The translations under genes were made by a program, and so were the position numbers. A stretch of 64,000 nucleotides of DNA from the NCBI RefSeq assembly GCF_001649575.2, contig NC_051443.1, positions 1,093,516 to 1,157,515 of the forward strand. Reading direction: 5' to 3'. This DNA is from Kryptolebias marmoratus. Lineage: Eukaryota; Chordata; Actinopteri; Cyprinodontiformes; Rivulidae. Numbering within the stretch: position 1 is the stretch's first letter; each line of letters opens with the position of its first letter. Below, piece after piece: positions 10,931 through 22,300 of the stretch. The notes under the pieces were generated by a model. It was not told the DNA's origin, did no database searches, and saw only the letters and a list, made by a program, of their open reading frames with translations.

Positions 10931-12480
10931 AGGCAATTATTTTTTAAGAAAACTAGTGTGGCTGTCACTAAAAGATGATTTAAATGTAAAAATTACCTGT
11001 ATTTTGACCACCCTGAACATACAACTTCTGCAGTAACTTCATCTAAAATTAAAGCAAGGATTCATTTTTTATAGATGTTACTTGTGTTGTTCACATTTCT
11101 GCTTTTATTTCCTGTGCATTATTGATTTAAAAAGTACTGAAAGGAAGATACATAAATGCTGCAATGCAAACCATTTGTAAGGACCTCTCAATAAAGAAAA
11201 AAAAAATCCTTAAACCACTTCAGGCATTGGTCCTTGGAAAAAATGCACATGCAAACACAAGTGCTGCACTATCAGAGTTTCTGTCCTTTAAAAACAAACT
11301 CATAAGCAAATAAATGGAAATGTTATGAAACGGTTCATCAAAATTTCTAAATCTTGTATAGCGTGAATTTTTTTTACAGGTCCTCTTTTGTAACTTTTGC
11401 TCAGCTTGAAGGATTTCAGATCTTTATTTCCTGAATAAAAACCACCCATCCTCCAGCATTCCTGTGTGAAGCCTTCTCCTGTAAGTGTTTTATGTGCAGG
11501 CAGAAAGGACAGGATCTCACCACCAAGCTTCGAATGAAGCAAAGCTCAGAATAAAGTGCAGCCTGCAAGTAATGGGGCTTGACTTAGGAATTTTTTATAA
11601 CTCAGAGAATTTTAAATGTTTGATGGAGACAGTTAAGTGAAGTGACGATGAAACACCTGTTAGGGTGTTTTTACAAAAAGACAAGTAGGCTCTACTAACA
11701 GCTAAGTTACCATATTGACATTCTTCACTGATCTTTGTGTGATAAGGTTAAAAATTAGGTCTTAAGATCGGTTTAGGTATTTTATTGTTTCAGTTCCCCC
11801 TGGAATCTTTGTGAATCTATTTACTTTTTGTTTAAAAACTAAGGTATAAGCTGCATATGATCTATTTCCTTTACAATCAAAGTAGCTATTTCTGCTCCTT
11901 TTCCCATTAAATACTATTTTTTCAGAGACACAAAACCTACCAGAAGCGTAAAATAAAGATAACAAAGCTCAACAAGCGTTTTATAAATATTACATATGAA
12001 AAACTATAAATTGTTATTAATTAAATTAAATATTTACAATAAACTGACCAGATTTTTTGTATTTTTACATGTTATGACAAAAAACAGACAAAATTGAAAA
12101 CATTTTAATTTAACGCCTTTTCATAAAATGTAAATACTAATATGCAGGCTCATAAATTAATTCGCACCCCAAACCATACTAAGAAATTAGTAGAGTGAAC
12201 ATGACGTTTTGACTAAATTGTTGGATATATAGGTTGTTTTTAATTCAAAGCAAGCTTTTTAATTTTGGTGATTTTTATCGATAATGTGCTTGAAAAACTG
12301 CACTTTTGTTTTCCCCCTCAGCAGCTTGCCTTAACTTTGTTAAAAATGTTTCATTTTAAGATCATTTTCAGAAAAAGATCACACAATCCCATAAACTGAA
12401 ATGAAAACGGCTGAAACCACTCCTATGTTTTGAGATTATGAGTATGAGTATTGTTCATTTTCATGTCATTTATGGTCAAA
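10930..12480. other. noncoding, nothing recognised
   Basis: AT-rich DNA with only short chance frames. No repeat family or RNA gene recognised. Confidence 0.5.
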
Positions 12481-12552
12481 GCTCCAAAGAGCCGCTGCAG
12501 AGGAACCAAAGAGCCCCATGTGGCCCCAGAGCAGCAGGTTGCAGACCCCTGG
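12480..12552. mobile_element. hAT-type terminus fragment
   Basis: The words AAAGAGCCCCATGTGGCCCC and GCAGGTTGCAGACCCCTGG match the terminal region of a common fish hAT element. A degenerate copy is at about 25235-25280. No partner end is visible. Confidence 0.45.
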
Positions 12553-12559
12553 TGTAAGA

Positions 12560-13365
12560 TTTTCAGTGAGAAGAAAGCCTGATGCTGTCCTTGGTGCTCC
12601 CTGCCTTCAGTACCACGGACAGCTCCCTGATTCTTCTCCACAGGTGAGGCTCCTGCTTTGTGAATGGTGCTCAGCATGCATGGGAACAAACAGGATTTCT
12701 TTTTCCTTTGCACCATACAAAGACTCCACGTTCAAACAAGAGCTGGATTTTTGCTTCTTTTTGTTGCTGTTTTTCCCCCTTTTTCTCTATATTTGTCCCT
12801 CCCTCATTTCACAGATAAAAGGTTGCTGCATTTGCAGCTTAAGAAAAGTCGTTCAGTTTTGCTTCTATAACGATCTGAATAAAGAAGGTTAAACACAGGC
12901 AACCTGAGGGATGAAACCACATAAAGAAGGAAAGAAAGAAAAGAGTAGTTTAATTGAATTACGTAAACACACAGTATGACAATGATGCATACCTTTTAAT
13001 CACAGTTTGTTATTTAGGTTAGATGAAAAACGTAACATGAAAGAAATTACTTCACATTACAGATAAGATAATAATGGATATCAGCATCACGTTGACATGT
13101 CTGCCCATTGCTACAATATCCAGTTTGGTGCTTGCACATGTACTTTCTTTTACAGTGTTCTGACACTCTGCAGGACACTTACACTCATCAGGACAAAAGG
13201 AAAAGTGAAAATTCATTTGAATCCTAATTTGTCTTAGTTTTTTGGACGTCAAGTGTTTTATCAGCTAACTTAAATAAACATAGATCAAAAGGCTGGACAT
13301 TAGTTGGTTAATTGTTGATGTTTTATCCACCATAGATTATGACTTTTGAAGTTGCTTAGTGTGTT
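12560..13365. other. noncoding, nothing recognised
   Basis: Short frames only. The 124-codon frame at 12518-12892 has no domain-like pattern and is AT-rich and hydrophobic toward its end, consistent with chance. Confidence 0.5.
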
Positions 13366-13369
13366 GACA

Positions 13370-13376
13370 GAAAGGA

Positions 13377-13468
<92 letters not shown>

Positions 13469-13470
13469 AA
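13370..13470. repeat. GAAA microsatellite
   Basis: About 100 bp of uninterrupted GAAA units (CTTT on the minus strand). Confidence 0.98.
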
Positions 13471-13622
13471 TGGGTGGATACATCACTTTAAAATGGAACA
13501 ATTTTAGGTTCTGAGTATAAAACCTAAATGTTGTAAATATCTTGCTCTTGATTAAGTGCAAGGGACTATAAGAGAATAACGAAGATGCTAACTAAAAAGT
13601 TTATAATTAGGGCTTGCAAAAT

Positions 13623-13623
<1 letters not shown>

Positions 13624-13655
<32 letters not shown>

Positions 13656-13656
13656 G
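13624..13656. repeat. GATA microsatellite
   Basis: About eight GATA units, the second GATA tract in 3.3 kb. Confidence 0.97.
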
Positions 13657-13719
13657 ATTTATCATTACAATAAAAGTACATAACTAGAAACTGCTATCCA
13701 GACGTAATCATTTTCCATT

Positions 13720-14265
13720 CCACGGTAAAATTACTGTTCAACTTACTACAGTAATATTAATTTCTGCTGTGGAATTGACAACTCACCAGATGAGGTAGGT
13801 TATTCGACTGAAGTGAAGTTTTTAACCATGCTGTAAGACCACCACACTTCCCTGTGTGTACTACAGTACTGAGTGGATGCAAAATATCAAAGAAAAAAAA
13901 CAGAGTATGATTTCATACCCTAAATGTAAAATTAAAACTAAAATTAACAAAATATAACATAAACTATTACTTTTAAACCATGAAAAGTATTTCATTTCAA
14001 AATAAAGGAATGCTGTTTATTTGTAAGCCAGTATCACTGTATTTTGATTTACAGTAGCCTAACATTTCACCAGAATGCATTGTACATTTATAAAAACATT
14101 ACAGTGACAGAGTACAGTTACTCCTACTGTACAGTACTGGTGTGAATACATTAATTTTACTGTGAAAACCAACAACTTTACAGTAACTTACTGTGCATCG
14201 TTTTAATAGAGAACAAAACAGTAACTTTACTGTTAAAACAGAGACAATCGTTTACAGGGTAGTCT
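13720..14265. repeat. TTACTGT/ACAGTAA-rich dispersed repeat
   Basis: More than ten copies of ACAGTAA or TTACTGT in both orientations, ending TTTACAGGGT. This resembles a common fish MITE built of such words; superfamily not determined. Confidence 0.4.
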
Positions 14266-14329
14266 GTAAATCTAACATTTAGGTTGTTAATCCATTCTCT
14301 AATATTTTCTTGAATGAGCTAAAATGAGA

Positions 14330-14560
14330 GAAAATTCACACTTAATTCACATAATTCCCATTACCTCTGAGGGGAACGTGCATGTCTCACCTCTCCCCGT
14401 GAATTAGCGCGTGGCCTGTTTGCCTAACTGCAGCTAACAAACTGGGCAGTTGGTAAATATTGAAATTCCCTTCGATCGGAGGCCGCGCTGTTAAAGGTTC
14501 TCCCTATTGATAAACTCCTGCTAATCCATCGCATTTCCCTCTAAATAGCTTTGCGCATGA
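14330..14560. promoter_or_regulatory. candidate upstream regulatory block
   Basis: A non-repetitive block of higher GC than its AT-rich surroundings, about 0.9 kb upstream of the lhx5 start. It contains CTAATCC (14521-14527, an OTX/PITX-type core) and several AATTA/TTAAA homeodomain-like words. Position and composition suggest a conserved noncoding element; conservation cannot be tested here. Confidence 0.3.
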
Positions 14561-14929
14561 GAAAAGGCCTGTTACCCCCTCTCTCTCCCACACACACACA
14601 CCTACTCACACACACACGCATTCTCAAACCACGACCATTGTGATGAGCGCGCCTTGTTTCAGGACCACAGTGAGCGCGTGTAGCTCCTGTTTTTCCATGC
14701 TTCAGATTATTCTCAGTGTTTTTGGTAGATGTTTCCATCGCGGGGGGTGTAACGTGTTTCAGAGTCCCACCCTAACCCTCAGGTGGGTCTAGCTCCACGG
14801 AAAGTCAGCCGTGTCTTCCACGCACTGGCCGGCCTTTCTCAGCCTGCGTCGACACAGCCCAGGTATTCCTGCGTTCAGGGCGCGCTTCGGGTCCTGCTTG
14901 GAGGCTATGAACGTGTAACCATAACAACT

Positions 14930-15160
14930 GCGCTCTGATTGGCTCATCTGGCACGGGAATTAACAAGGGCAGCGTCCAATCTGAGCTGAGGACGCGCTGC
15001 GCGCTGGCAAACCCTCGTGATAACCCAGGCACAGGGATGTGAAAGTGGCACCGTGAGGTGAGCCCGGAGGAAATTACTGGACCCAAAAAACAAAGCACGA
15101 GTCCGAGGGAAATTATTTGAAATAAAAGGCCTGAATGATGACATTTCAGCGTGTTTGAGA
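14930..15160 (+). promoter_or_regulatory. lhx5: candidate lhx5 core promoter
   Basis: GC content rises here and two CCAAT-type boxes are visible: ATTGG at 14938-14942 and CCAAT at 14976-14980. A TATA-like AATAAAAGG begins at 15121. That would place transcription start near 15150 and give a 5' UTR of about 290 nt. This is motif reading only; no transcript evidence is available. Confidence 0.4.
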
Positions 15161-15442
15161 GAAAAACATGGCTGGTTTGTTCATGAGCTGGCGCGGCTGA
15201 ATCCTTCCCCCTTTTTCTGTGGATTGTGGATGGTGACAAGCATACGGGGTGCCTCCGAACAGGACCGGGTCCCTACCAGCTCCTGGGGATTGTCTTTCAG
15301 CGAGAAGTTCGTCCAGTTTTCGCCTGGCAGCGCACCTTCCCCACGAGCCAAGACGTTGTTCCGCGTAGACCCGGGTCGCCCCAGTCCGAACAGCGCAGCC
15401 CGTGTGGGAAAGTCGGCACTCTGCGCCTCGCAGGCCGGCAAC

Positions 15443-15615
15443 ATGATGGTCCTCTGCGCAGGGTGCGAGCGGCCCATACTGGACCGCTTCCTCCTTAACG
15501 TGCTGGACCGAGCCTGGCACGCCAAGTGCGTCCAGTGCTGCGACTGCAGCTGCAACCTGACCGACAAGTGCTTCTCCCGGGACGGAAAGCTCTATTGCAA
15601 AATGGACTTTTTCAG
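15443..15615 (+). CDS. lhx5: lhx5 coding exon 1: start and LIM1
   Basis: This exon encodes residues 1-57 plus two bases of Arg58. LIM1 zinc ligands follow the usual spacing: Cys5 and Cys8, then the HAKC..C..C cluster, closing with CKMD. The start is the first of two adjacent ATGs (15443 and 15446), because the family begins MMV and the -3 base is A. The family usually has Asn in the closing CKND where this protein has Met, and it has Leu at residue 4 where the human protein has His. Neither is a zinc ligand. The donor is AG/GTAACAG. The frame stays open upstream of the start (see findings). Confidence 0.95.
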
Positions 15616-15899
15616 GTAACAGAAAAGCTGGAGTCACTCTTCTTCTCAATTCAGGATTCAGAGCAGAATGCGCGCAGTTTGAGAGATTATTTTAAATATC
15701 CAAAAAATATCAAGATAGAATGTATAATAAAAAAAACTAAATCTGGAGTTCGTCTGAGAAAAAATAGTATTACTCCAAGTTTGAATAGCTAAATACAAAA
15801 AAAAATGGAACAAATATGTACTTAATAATTTTAAATTTATTTAGCTAGATTTTATTATTTTATTGTAACTCTTTAGTGGCATTTATTACATACACAGAC

Positions 15900-15941
<42 letters not shown>

Positions 15942-18900
15942 GTCTGTGTATGTAATATATATATATATATATATATATTAAAGGAGCTCTAAAATAAAAC
16001 AAATAATGGACACAATATTTCAAATGATTGTGTATCCAAGGACAGTATTATTGTTTGTATCTATTTCCAGCTGCAGCCGCGCTTTTCAAACAGCCATTAG
16101 GCCATTAACCTCTTCACCATCCCCAAAAAGTGCTCCAGGTAATTGAGTGATAAGTGAAGCCCCTTGTTTGTCCCGCCGCGCTCCCTTCGCATCATTTTCA
16201 TTTGGATGTGACTGTTCTCCTCTCGCAAATATTCTAATGGCACGTGAGGCGCGCCAGCCTTTGTTGGGACGCGCTGCTGTTGGCCCCGCGCGGCCTTGGC
16301 CGTCATATCACGGTGGATTTAAATGGGCGGCCATTAGCCGGGCGAAACAGTAATCACCCTAATGTGTCCATTTGTTGTGTAAGTAAAGTTGTGCCCTTTC
16401 TCTGGGGGAGGTGTATTTGTGTGTCGCTGTGTGTGCGTGTGTATGGTGGTGACGGGGGGTGGGGTTGGGGTGCGGGGGGGGTCTGGCCATGCATGTGAAA
16501 GGACGACGCTGAGGAGATCCCGGTGCACATGGAGAGACAAGCTTCCACTGGGGTAGAAACAATGCAACAGCAAAAAAAAAAAAAAAAGAGGCTTAGACAC
16601 CCCCACCCTCCGACAGGCCGAGTGGAAGCCCAGGTACAGGGGGTCATTCAGAGAGACGTCTTTAGAAGCACTTAGTGTCAGTAAAACACAAATAACTGCA
16701 AATTCAAACCAAATATTTCTCTTGTTTCAGCTCAAATAACAAAAACAATACCTCCCCCCCCTCCTCCTCCTCCTTATCGTGTCAGACCAGGAGGGAAATT
16801 CTGTTGAATTTATTTAGGCTGTTTTTGCATCAGACTGATGAGTCTGCTCGGTATTTAAGCGAGTGAATATGGATTAAGAGAAGATTTTCACGCTAAAATG
16901 TTCCTACTCTGCCTAATCCCATAATATATCCTCGGCTACAATGTGTTGATTGTCACTAATGCGTTTCGCGTGGTGTTATTGTCACATCAAAAATGATAAA
17001 TCTTCTTTATTTCACTGTCGGCATTATTAACTCTAGTTACTTAATGATACATAAAAGATCTTTTAATAAAAGAAAGTCTTTGTTAGTTTTGGAAAATAAG
17101 TTTTAGCTAGATTATTTCAGTTTATTTGAGGTTTTTAGCGAAAAATATTTATTTTCAGACAGTATCATAATTATCATCTGAAAATAAATGACAAATTGAA
17201 GAAAAAGAAATAACAAAATGAGATAGAAGCTGATCTGTAATAAACAGTGGCTTTGAGTTTTCTAATTGACCGTTTAAAAACATTTTCATTAAGTCATTTT
17301 TATCATTGGATTTTATGTTAGTAAATAAATAAAATAATTGTTTTTTTGTCTGCATCCAGGCGGTTTGGCACGAAATGCGCGGGCTGCCTGCAGGGGATTT
17401 CCCCGAACGACCTGGTGCGCAAAGCCCGCACCAAGGTGTTCCACCTGAACTGCTTCACGTGCATGGTGTGCAACAAGCAGCTGTCCACGGGAGAGGAGCT
17501 CTACGTGATAGACGAAAACAAGTTCGTGTGCAAAGAAGACTACCTGAGCTCCGGGGCCATCAAGGAGGTCAGCCTGAACTCAGGTGAGCCACGATGATCC
17601 AAACATTTCCCTCTCAATCGAATGTGTGGATCATTTTCATTTAAAAAATAGACAAGGATGAAGGGTTTTGTTTTTCCAGAGGTCCATGGGGAATATTTCC
17701 TAACAGCCTCGTGCAGTGAATAGTTCCAGTATTTATCTCCACACATGTTTGTGTTTTTACGAGCCGGTCCGCTGGGGATGAGTGTGTTGGTTTGTGTCTT
17801 CTCGTCTCTTCATCCTTACAGAAAAAGCTCAGGAGGACCGCAGCGGAGCGCGGTGTCCTCACGGTGTCTCCGTTCTCAGGTCTCCCGGAGACACATTTCT
17901 GTAATATTCACACACATATGCGCATTTTTAAATTGTTAATTATTTCCGTCTCCGTTTAAAATTTATTTTACTTTTATGCAATAAAGAAACACAGTAAATA
18001 AAATATTTTTTGCATAAAAAGTACCTTTTGTTCATTAGATTAGAAAAAAAATCGTCCCAGCTGCATTTTTCCCCTTCATATTTAATTTCTGTTTTTGTTA
18101 ATTTTCTGTTTCCTTGTATCGCTGCGTCTCCAGGCCTAATTAACCCCAACCTCCCCTTCCTTTTGCACCTCCCTCCTTGACATTTCGGCTCGTGACCTTC
18201 CTCCTGTTTGTTTCCACCCCGGTCCTCCAGTGTCATCGTGTACAGACAGAAGTTTATCTCCGGATCTGCAGGACCCGACGCAGGACGACATAAAGGAGAC
18301 GGACAATTCAACGTCCTCCGATAAGGAAACGAACAATATTGAGAATGAGGAGCAGAACTCGGGGACCAAAAGACGGGGGCCCCGGACCACCATCAAGGCC
18401 AAGCAGCTGGAAACTTTAAAGGCGGCCTTTGTGGCCACGCCGAAACCCACCCGGCACATCCGGGAGCAGCTGGCGCAGGAGACGGGACTGAACATGCGCG
18501 TCATCCAGGTAAGATCCGGATCTTTTATCAGACTGTGGACTCTTTCTATGTATAAGTGTGTGTGTGTGTGTGTGTGAGGGGGAGGGGGACTCACCGAGAC
18601 AAAGACAAATTAGAGACAAATGATGGATTATATATCAGTAAAATTACCTTTTAATTTTCCTGAGGCGCAGGACATTTAATTAAAAGCCTCATTATCTGTA
18701 AGAGAAATGTCAAAACATGATGTGGACCATTAGCAGGGTATAGATCCAGATTTACCAGCTGCACAGTATGTAAAATGTTTCTTTTAGGCCTATACATTAT
18801 GGACCTATTTAGGTAATAATGATAAAATGATAATAATGGTGTCTGTGACAGCCTGTTTGCATTTTTAATTTAGTTTAATCTTGTAGGAAGACATATTGGA

Positions 18901-19300
18901 ATGTTAAAAGATCTAGTAGATTTATGCTTGCACATAAAGCATGTTTTAAATTGCGTAACAATTCTTTACTTATAGGTTTATTTGTTATTATGTTGGACTC
19001 TATTTTCTGTTTAGATAAACTGATTTTTTTATCATTATTGATTTAAAAAAGGGAAACTACAGAACAATTTGTATTTGAAAATAATTGTTATGCTTTTAGT
19101 TTTGCTCCAAGCCATCAGTTTATTCTATAAACTTCAAAAAATGAGATCTATCAATGCTTCGATAGGAATAAATGACATGTTTGCTCTGCAGTTTATTTGG
19201 AAATAATGCATGTTTCATAGCCATGAAATGTGAGAGAGGTTACCCTTGTTGCTTGCCAACGCTAAGAGGAACCCTAGACACAAACATGCTGTGCAATCCA

Positions 19301-19331
<31 letters not shown>

Positions 19332-22300
19332 GCCTGCCTTTTCATCCTCAAACACAGATCCACACACATACATATGCACACGTGAGCTGGGTGTCTGGGT
19401 GCAGACTGTGTCAGGATGATTAGCACCATCTCTGCCAACTGTGATGTGGCTTTTTGTGCACTCACTGTAATTATCACTGATTTCACAGATTTACATACCA
19501 CCCTCCCCTTTCCCACCTCTCTGCTCTTACTCACTTACAGCCTGTTTCCTCTGCATCTCCATGGCCTCATATAGATCATATAGGCAATTTATGTGTGTGA
19601 GAGAGAGAGCTCGATCACTCAATCAATCACCAAACCAGTCAGTAAGTCAGGCAGTCCACCACGCTGTCTTTCTGTCCCCCTGTCCCTCCACCCCTTGTGT
19701 GTTGCTTGGAGCCAAAATGGAGGCCGTGTTTTGTCATCTTCCTGCTCGTTCTGTGTGTGTTAAATACCACAGCTCTCGATGCGGGGAGCCCTGTGAGCCA
19801 CGCTGCTCCTCCAGCATGTGGATGTAATCCCTAAACAACGCTCTCTCAAGGGAAGCGAGAGCATTTCCATAAAAATGTACCCTACAGTTAGACGATTGTT
19901 CTCAATAAGCAGGTGTTGCCTTTGCCGCTGGAGCACAGAGAGTAGAGCCTAAGTGGTTTTGGCTGTTTTTATGTGTGTGTGTGTGTGTTTTTGTTAATCT
20001 GTAGCACAGTGGGATTCTGCCTCTGGTGTAGCCTAGCATGGTGTGAACATACATCATTATGCAGCCGTGATGCAAAGGCGAAACACGATGTGTTATGTGC
20101 TCATAATGCAAAGACATTCCTCCATATGGTGTGTAGTTTTGTCAAATTTAAATCCTCCTTTGTTCCTCTTCAAAGAAGGTTTATTCAATCATTTTCTGAT
20201 TTACAGCTTCAGCTGTTTATTTTAACTTGAAGTGAGGTGCACTGGGGTGTGCAGGGTACACAATTAAGCTTCTTTGAGATTCATCTTAATTGTGTACCAA
20301 GGAAATGTGTTTCTTAACTGAGAAAAAAAGCACGTTTTATCTATTTTTTATTGTCATCTCTGCCTATTTACTTTTCATCAAGTTCTACTCTTTTGGTCCT
20401 TTGTGCTTTCTTAAAACCACATTATGTCACTGCTGCACAAAAGGACTTAGGAATTATCATTAGTTGTTAGAAAATGGACTCAATAATTATTTCACCATGT
20501 TGGTTCTTTTTTGTGTTCAATTTTGTCAACTGCCTTAAAAGATTGAGTTAATTTAGCCACTTTATAGCTAAGTCCAGAAAAATGTTCATCAGTTTGTACA
20601 AATCTAATAAAACAACAAGGAGATGAGATGAACGCAGGTGAAAAAAAAAGCAAAAATGTTTGGAAAATGAAACCACGACAGGCCAGAAGTCTATTCTTGT
20701 TATCTGTAAAACATCAGTTTTCAATTTTTGAGAAAGTTATTTTTTCAAACAAAGGCAACAGCTTGAGTTAGTGTCAAGGCTGATGAGAGAAGGAGCTGTA
20801 AAATTAGCTCAAACTTTGTTGTGCTTCATGTTTTTCTTTGTGACAGTGGAAGATCTCCCACTGTAAACTGTGAGATGAGCTGTGCAGTGAAACTGTGGCC
20901 AGTTTCACTTTTTGACCACAGAGTAAAACACATTTTGGTGGAAAGGTGAGGAGCCGAAAAAAGGTCTGAATGAAACTCCTCCTGACCGATTCTTCCTTCT
21001 GCTCCGTTTTAGGTTTGGTTCCAGAACAGAAGGTCCAAAGAACGGAGGATGAAGCAGCTGAGTGCTCTGGGGGCCCGACGTCATGCCTTCTTCAGGGGCC
21101 CCAGGAGGATGAGGCCTCTAGGAGGCCGGCTGGAGGATCCAGACATTTTAGGACCCGGGGCTTACGGTTACTATGGGGGTAAGAAAATAATTCAGTTTGT
21201 ACAGATTTACTTGTAGCTCACACTGCAGCTGTGTCTGTAAATCTAATCTTTTCTTTGTTAGCCTGCTGACGGGGCCCTACGAATGTTGTGATACGAAAAA
21301 CACAGACAGAATTGGATGTTAAAATTGGAATTTACTGTTAAACATGGAATGTCATGGAATTTGTTAATATGTGGATTTTCCTACGTGTTTTTCACATTTG
21401 ACATTGAAGAATGGGATTGTGTTGGTGCTGCAGGCTCTTGTACCTTCCTGCCTTTAGAATGGAACTGAAAGATAAGGCAAACAAATCATTGTATGCATCC
21501 AGAAAAAGTTATAACAAGGCACAAAGTTTAGAGCAAAGCAATATACATCAACAAGTTTTTAGTAAGTTTTTTTTGGCACTTAGCTGACTGCAACAGCAAG
21601 AAACTGTGACAACCAGTCCGATCAGAACAGAAGAGCAAGCTGATGTTAGCTTAGCACTTCAGCTAAATCAATCACATAAAAACATCCCAGCAGAGGCGAG
21701 GCGTGCGTTTGTTGTTTGTATCTGTAGCTGCAGAATAAGATATTCTGTTGTAAAAAATGGCAAAACTGTTTCTGTCTAAAACAAATTGAAAGCAAAACTT
21801 TCAGTGAAAAAGTAAAAGCAATTGTCAACAAACCAACAATAAAATTCTCCTCCTCCTCCTCTTCATCATTAGCATAATCATCAGTGAATGATATATCACA
21901 CAATTATAAAATAAAATAATAGTTTTCCACTGTCTTTAGTAACTATGAAATACAGTGGGATTTTTATATGTCAAGAACTTTTATTTTACTAAAGGCCAAA
22001 CTGTTTCTTTATTCTCACTTGAAACACATTTGAGGAACTTTACATAAAAAAACCACTAATTTATTTTATTTATAAATGACTTACTGTCAGATTTATGAAG
22101 CGTTAAATATTCTGTTGAACTGAAGCAGTTTTTGTTTTATTTTTGTTCAAATTTGTTAGCTTTAAGGAAAGTGTGGACATTTTACAGTTCATTAATTAAA
22201 GTTTTATTATTCCACCAAATAATAGGACAGTTTACATCACATCTTAAAGATGAAGTTCAGAATAATAAAAACAGAAAAAACTAAATTTAGGGAGAAAAAA

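Larger units (their letters stand above)
18509..21012 (+). other. lhx5: lhx5 intron 3
   Basis: A 2504-bp GT-AG intron. It holds GT and AC microsatellites (about 18556-18576 and 19301-19329), a non-repetitive block around 19540-19940 that could be regulatory, and a 14-bp stem hairpin at 20255-20298. The remainder is AT-rich and unremarkable. Confidence 0.8.

Noticed and set aside
14805..15649. Antisense open frames (128-167 codons) opposite lhx5 exon 1
   Set aside because: They are shadows of a GC-rich exon and promoter. Mammalian LHX5 has an antisense RNA nearby, but nothing in this sequence supports a spliced antisense transcript.
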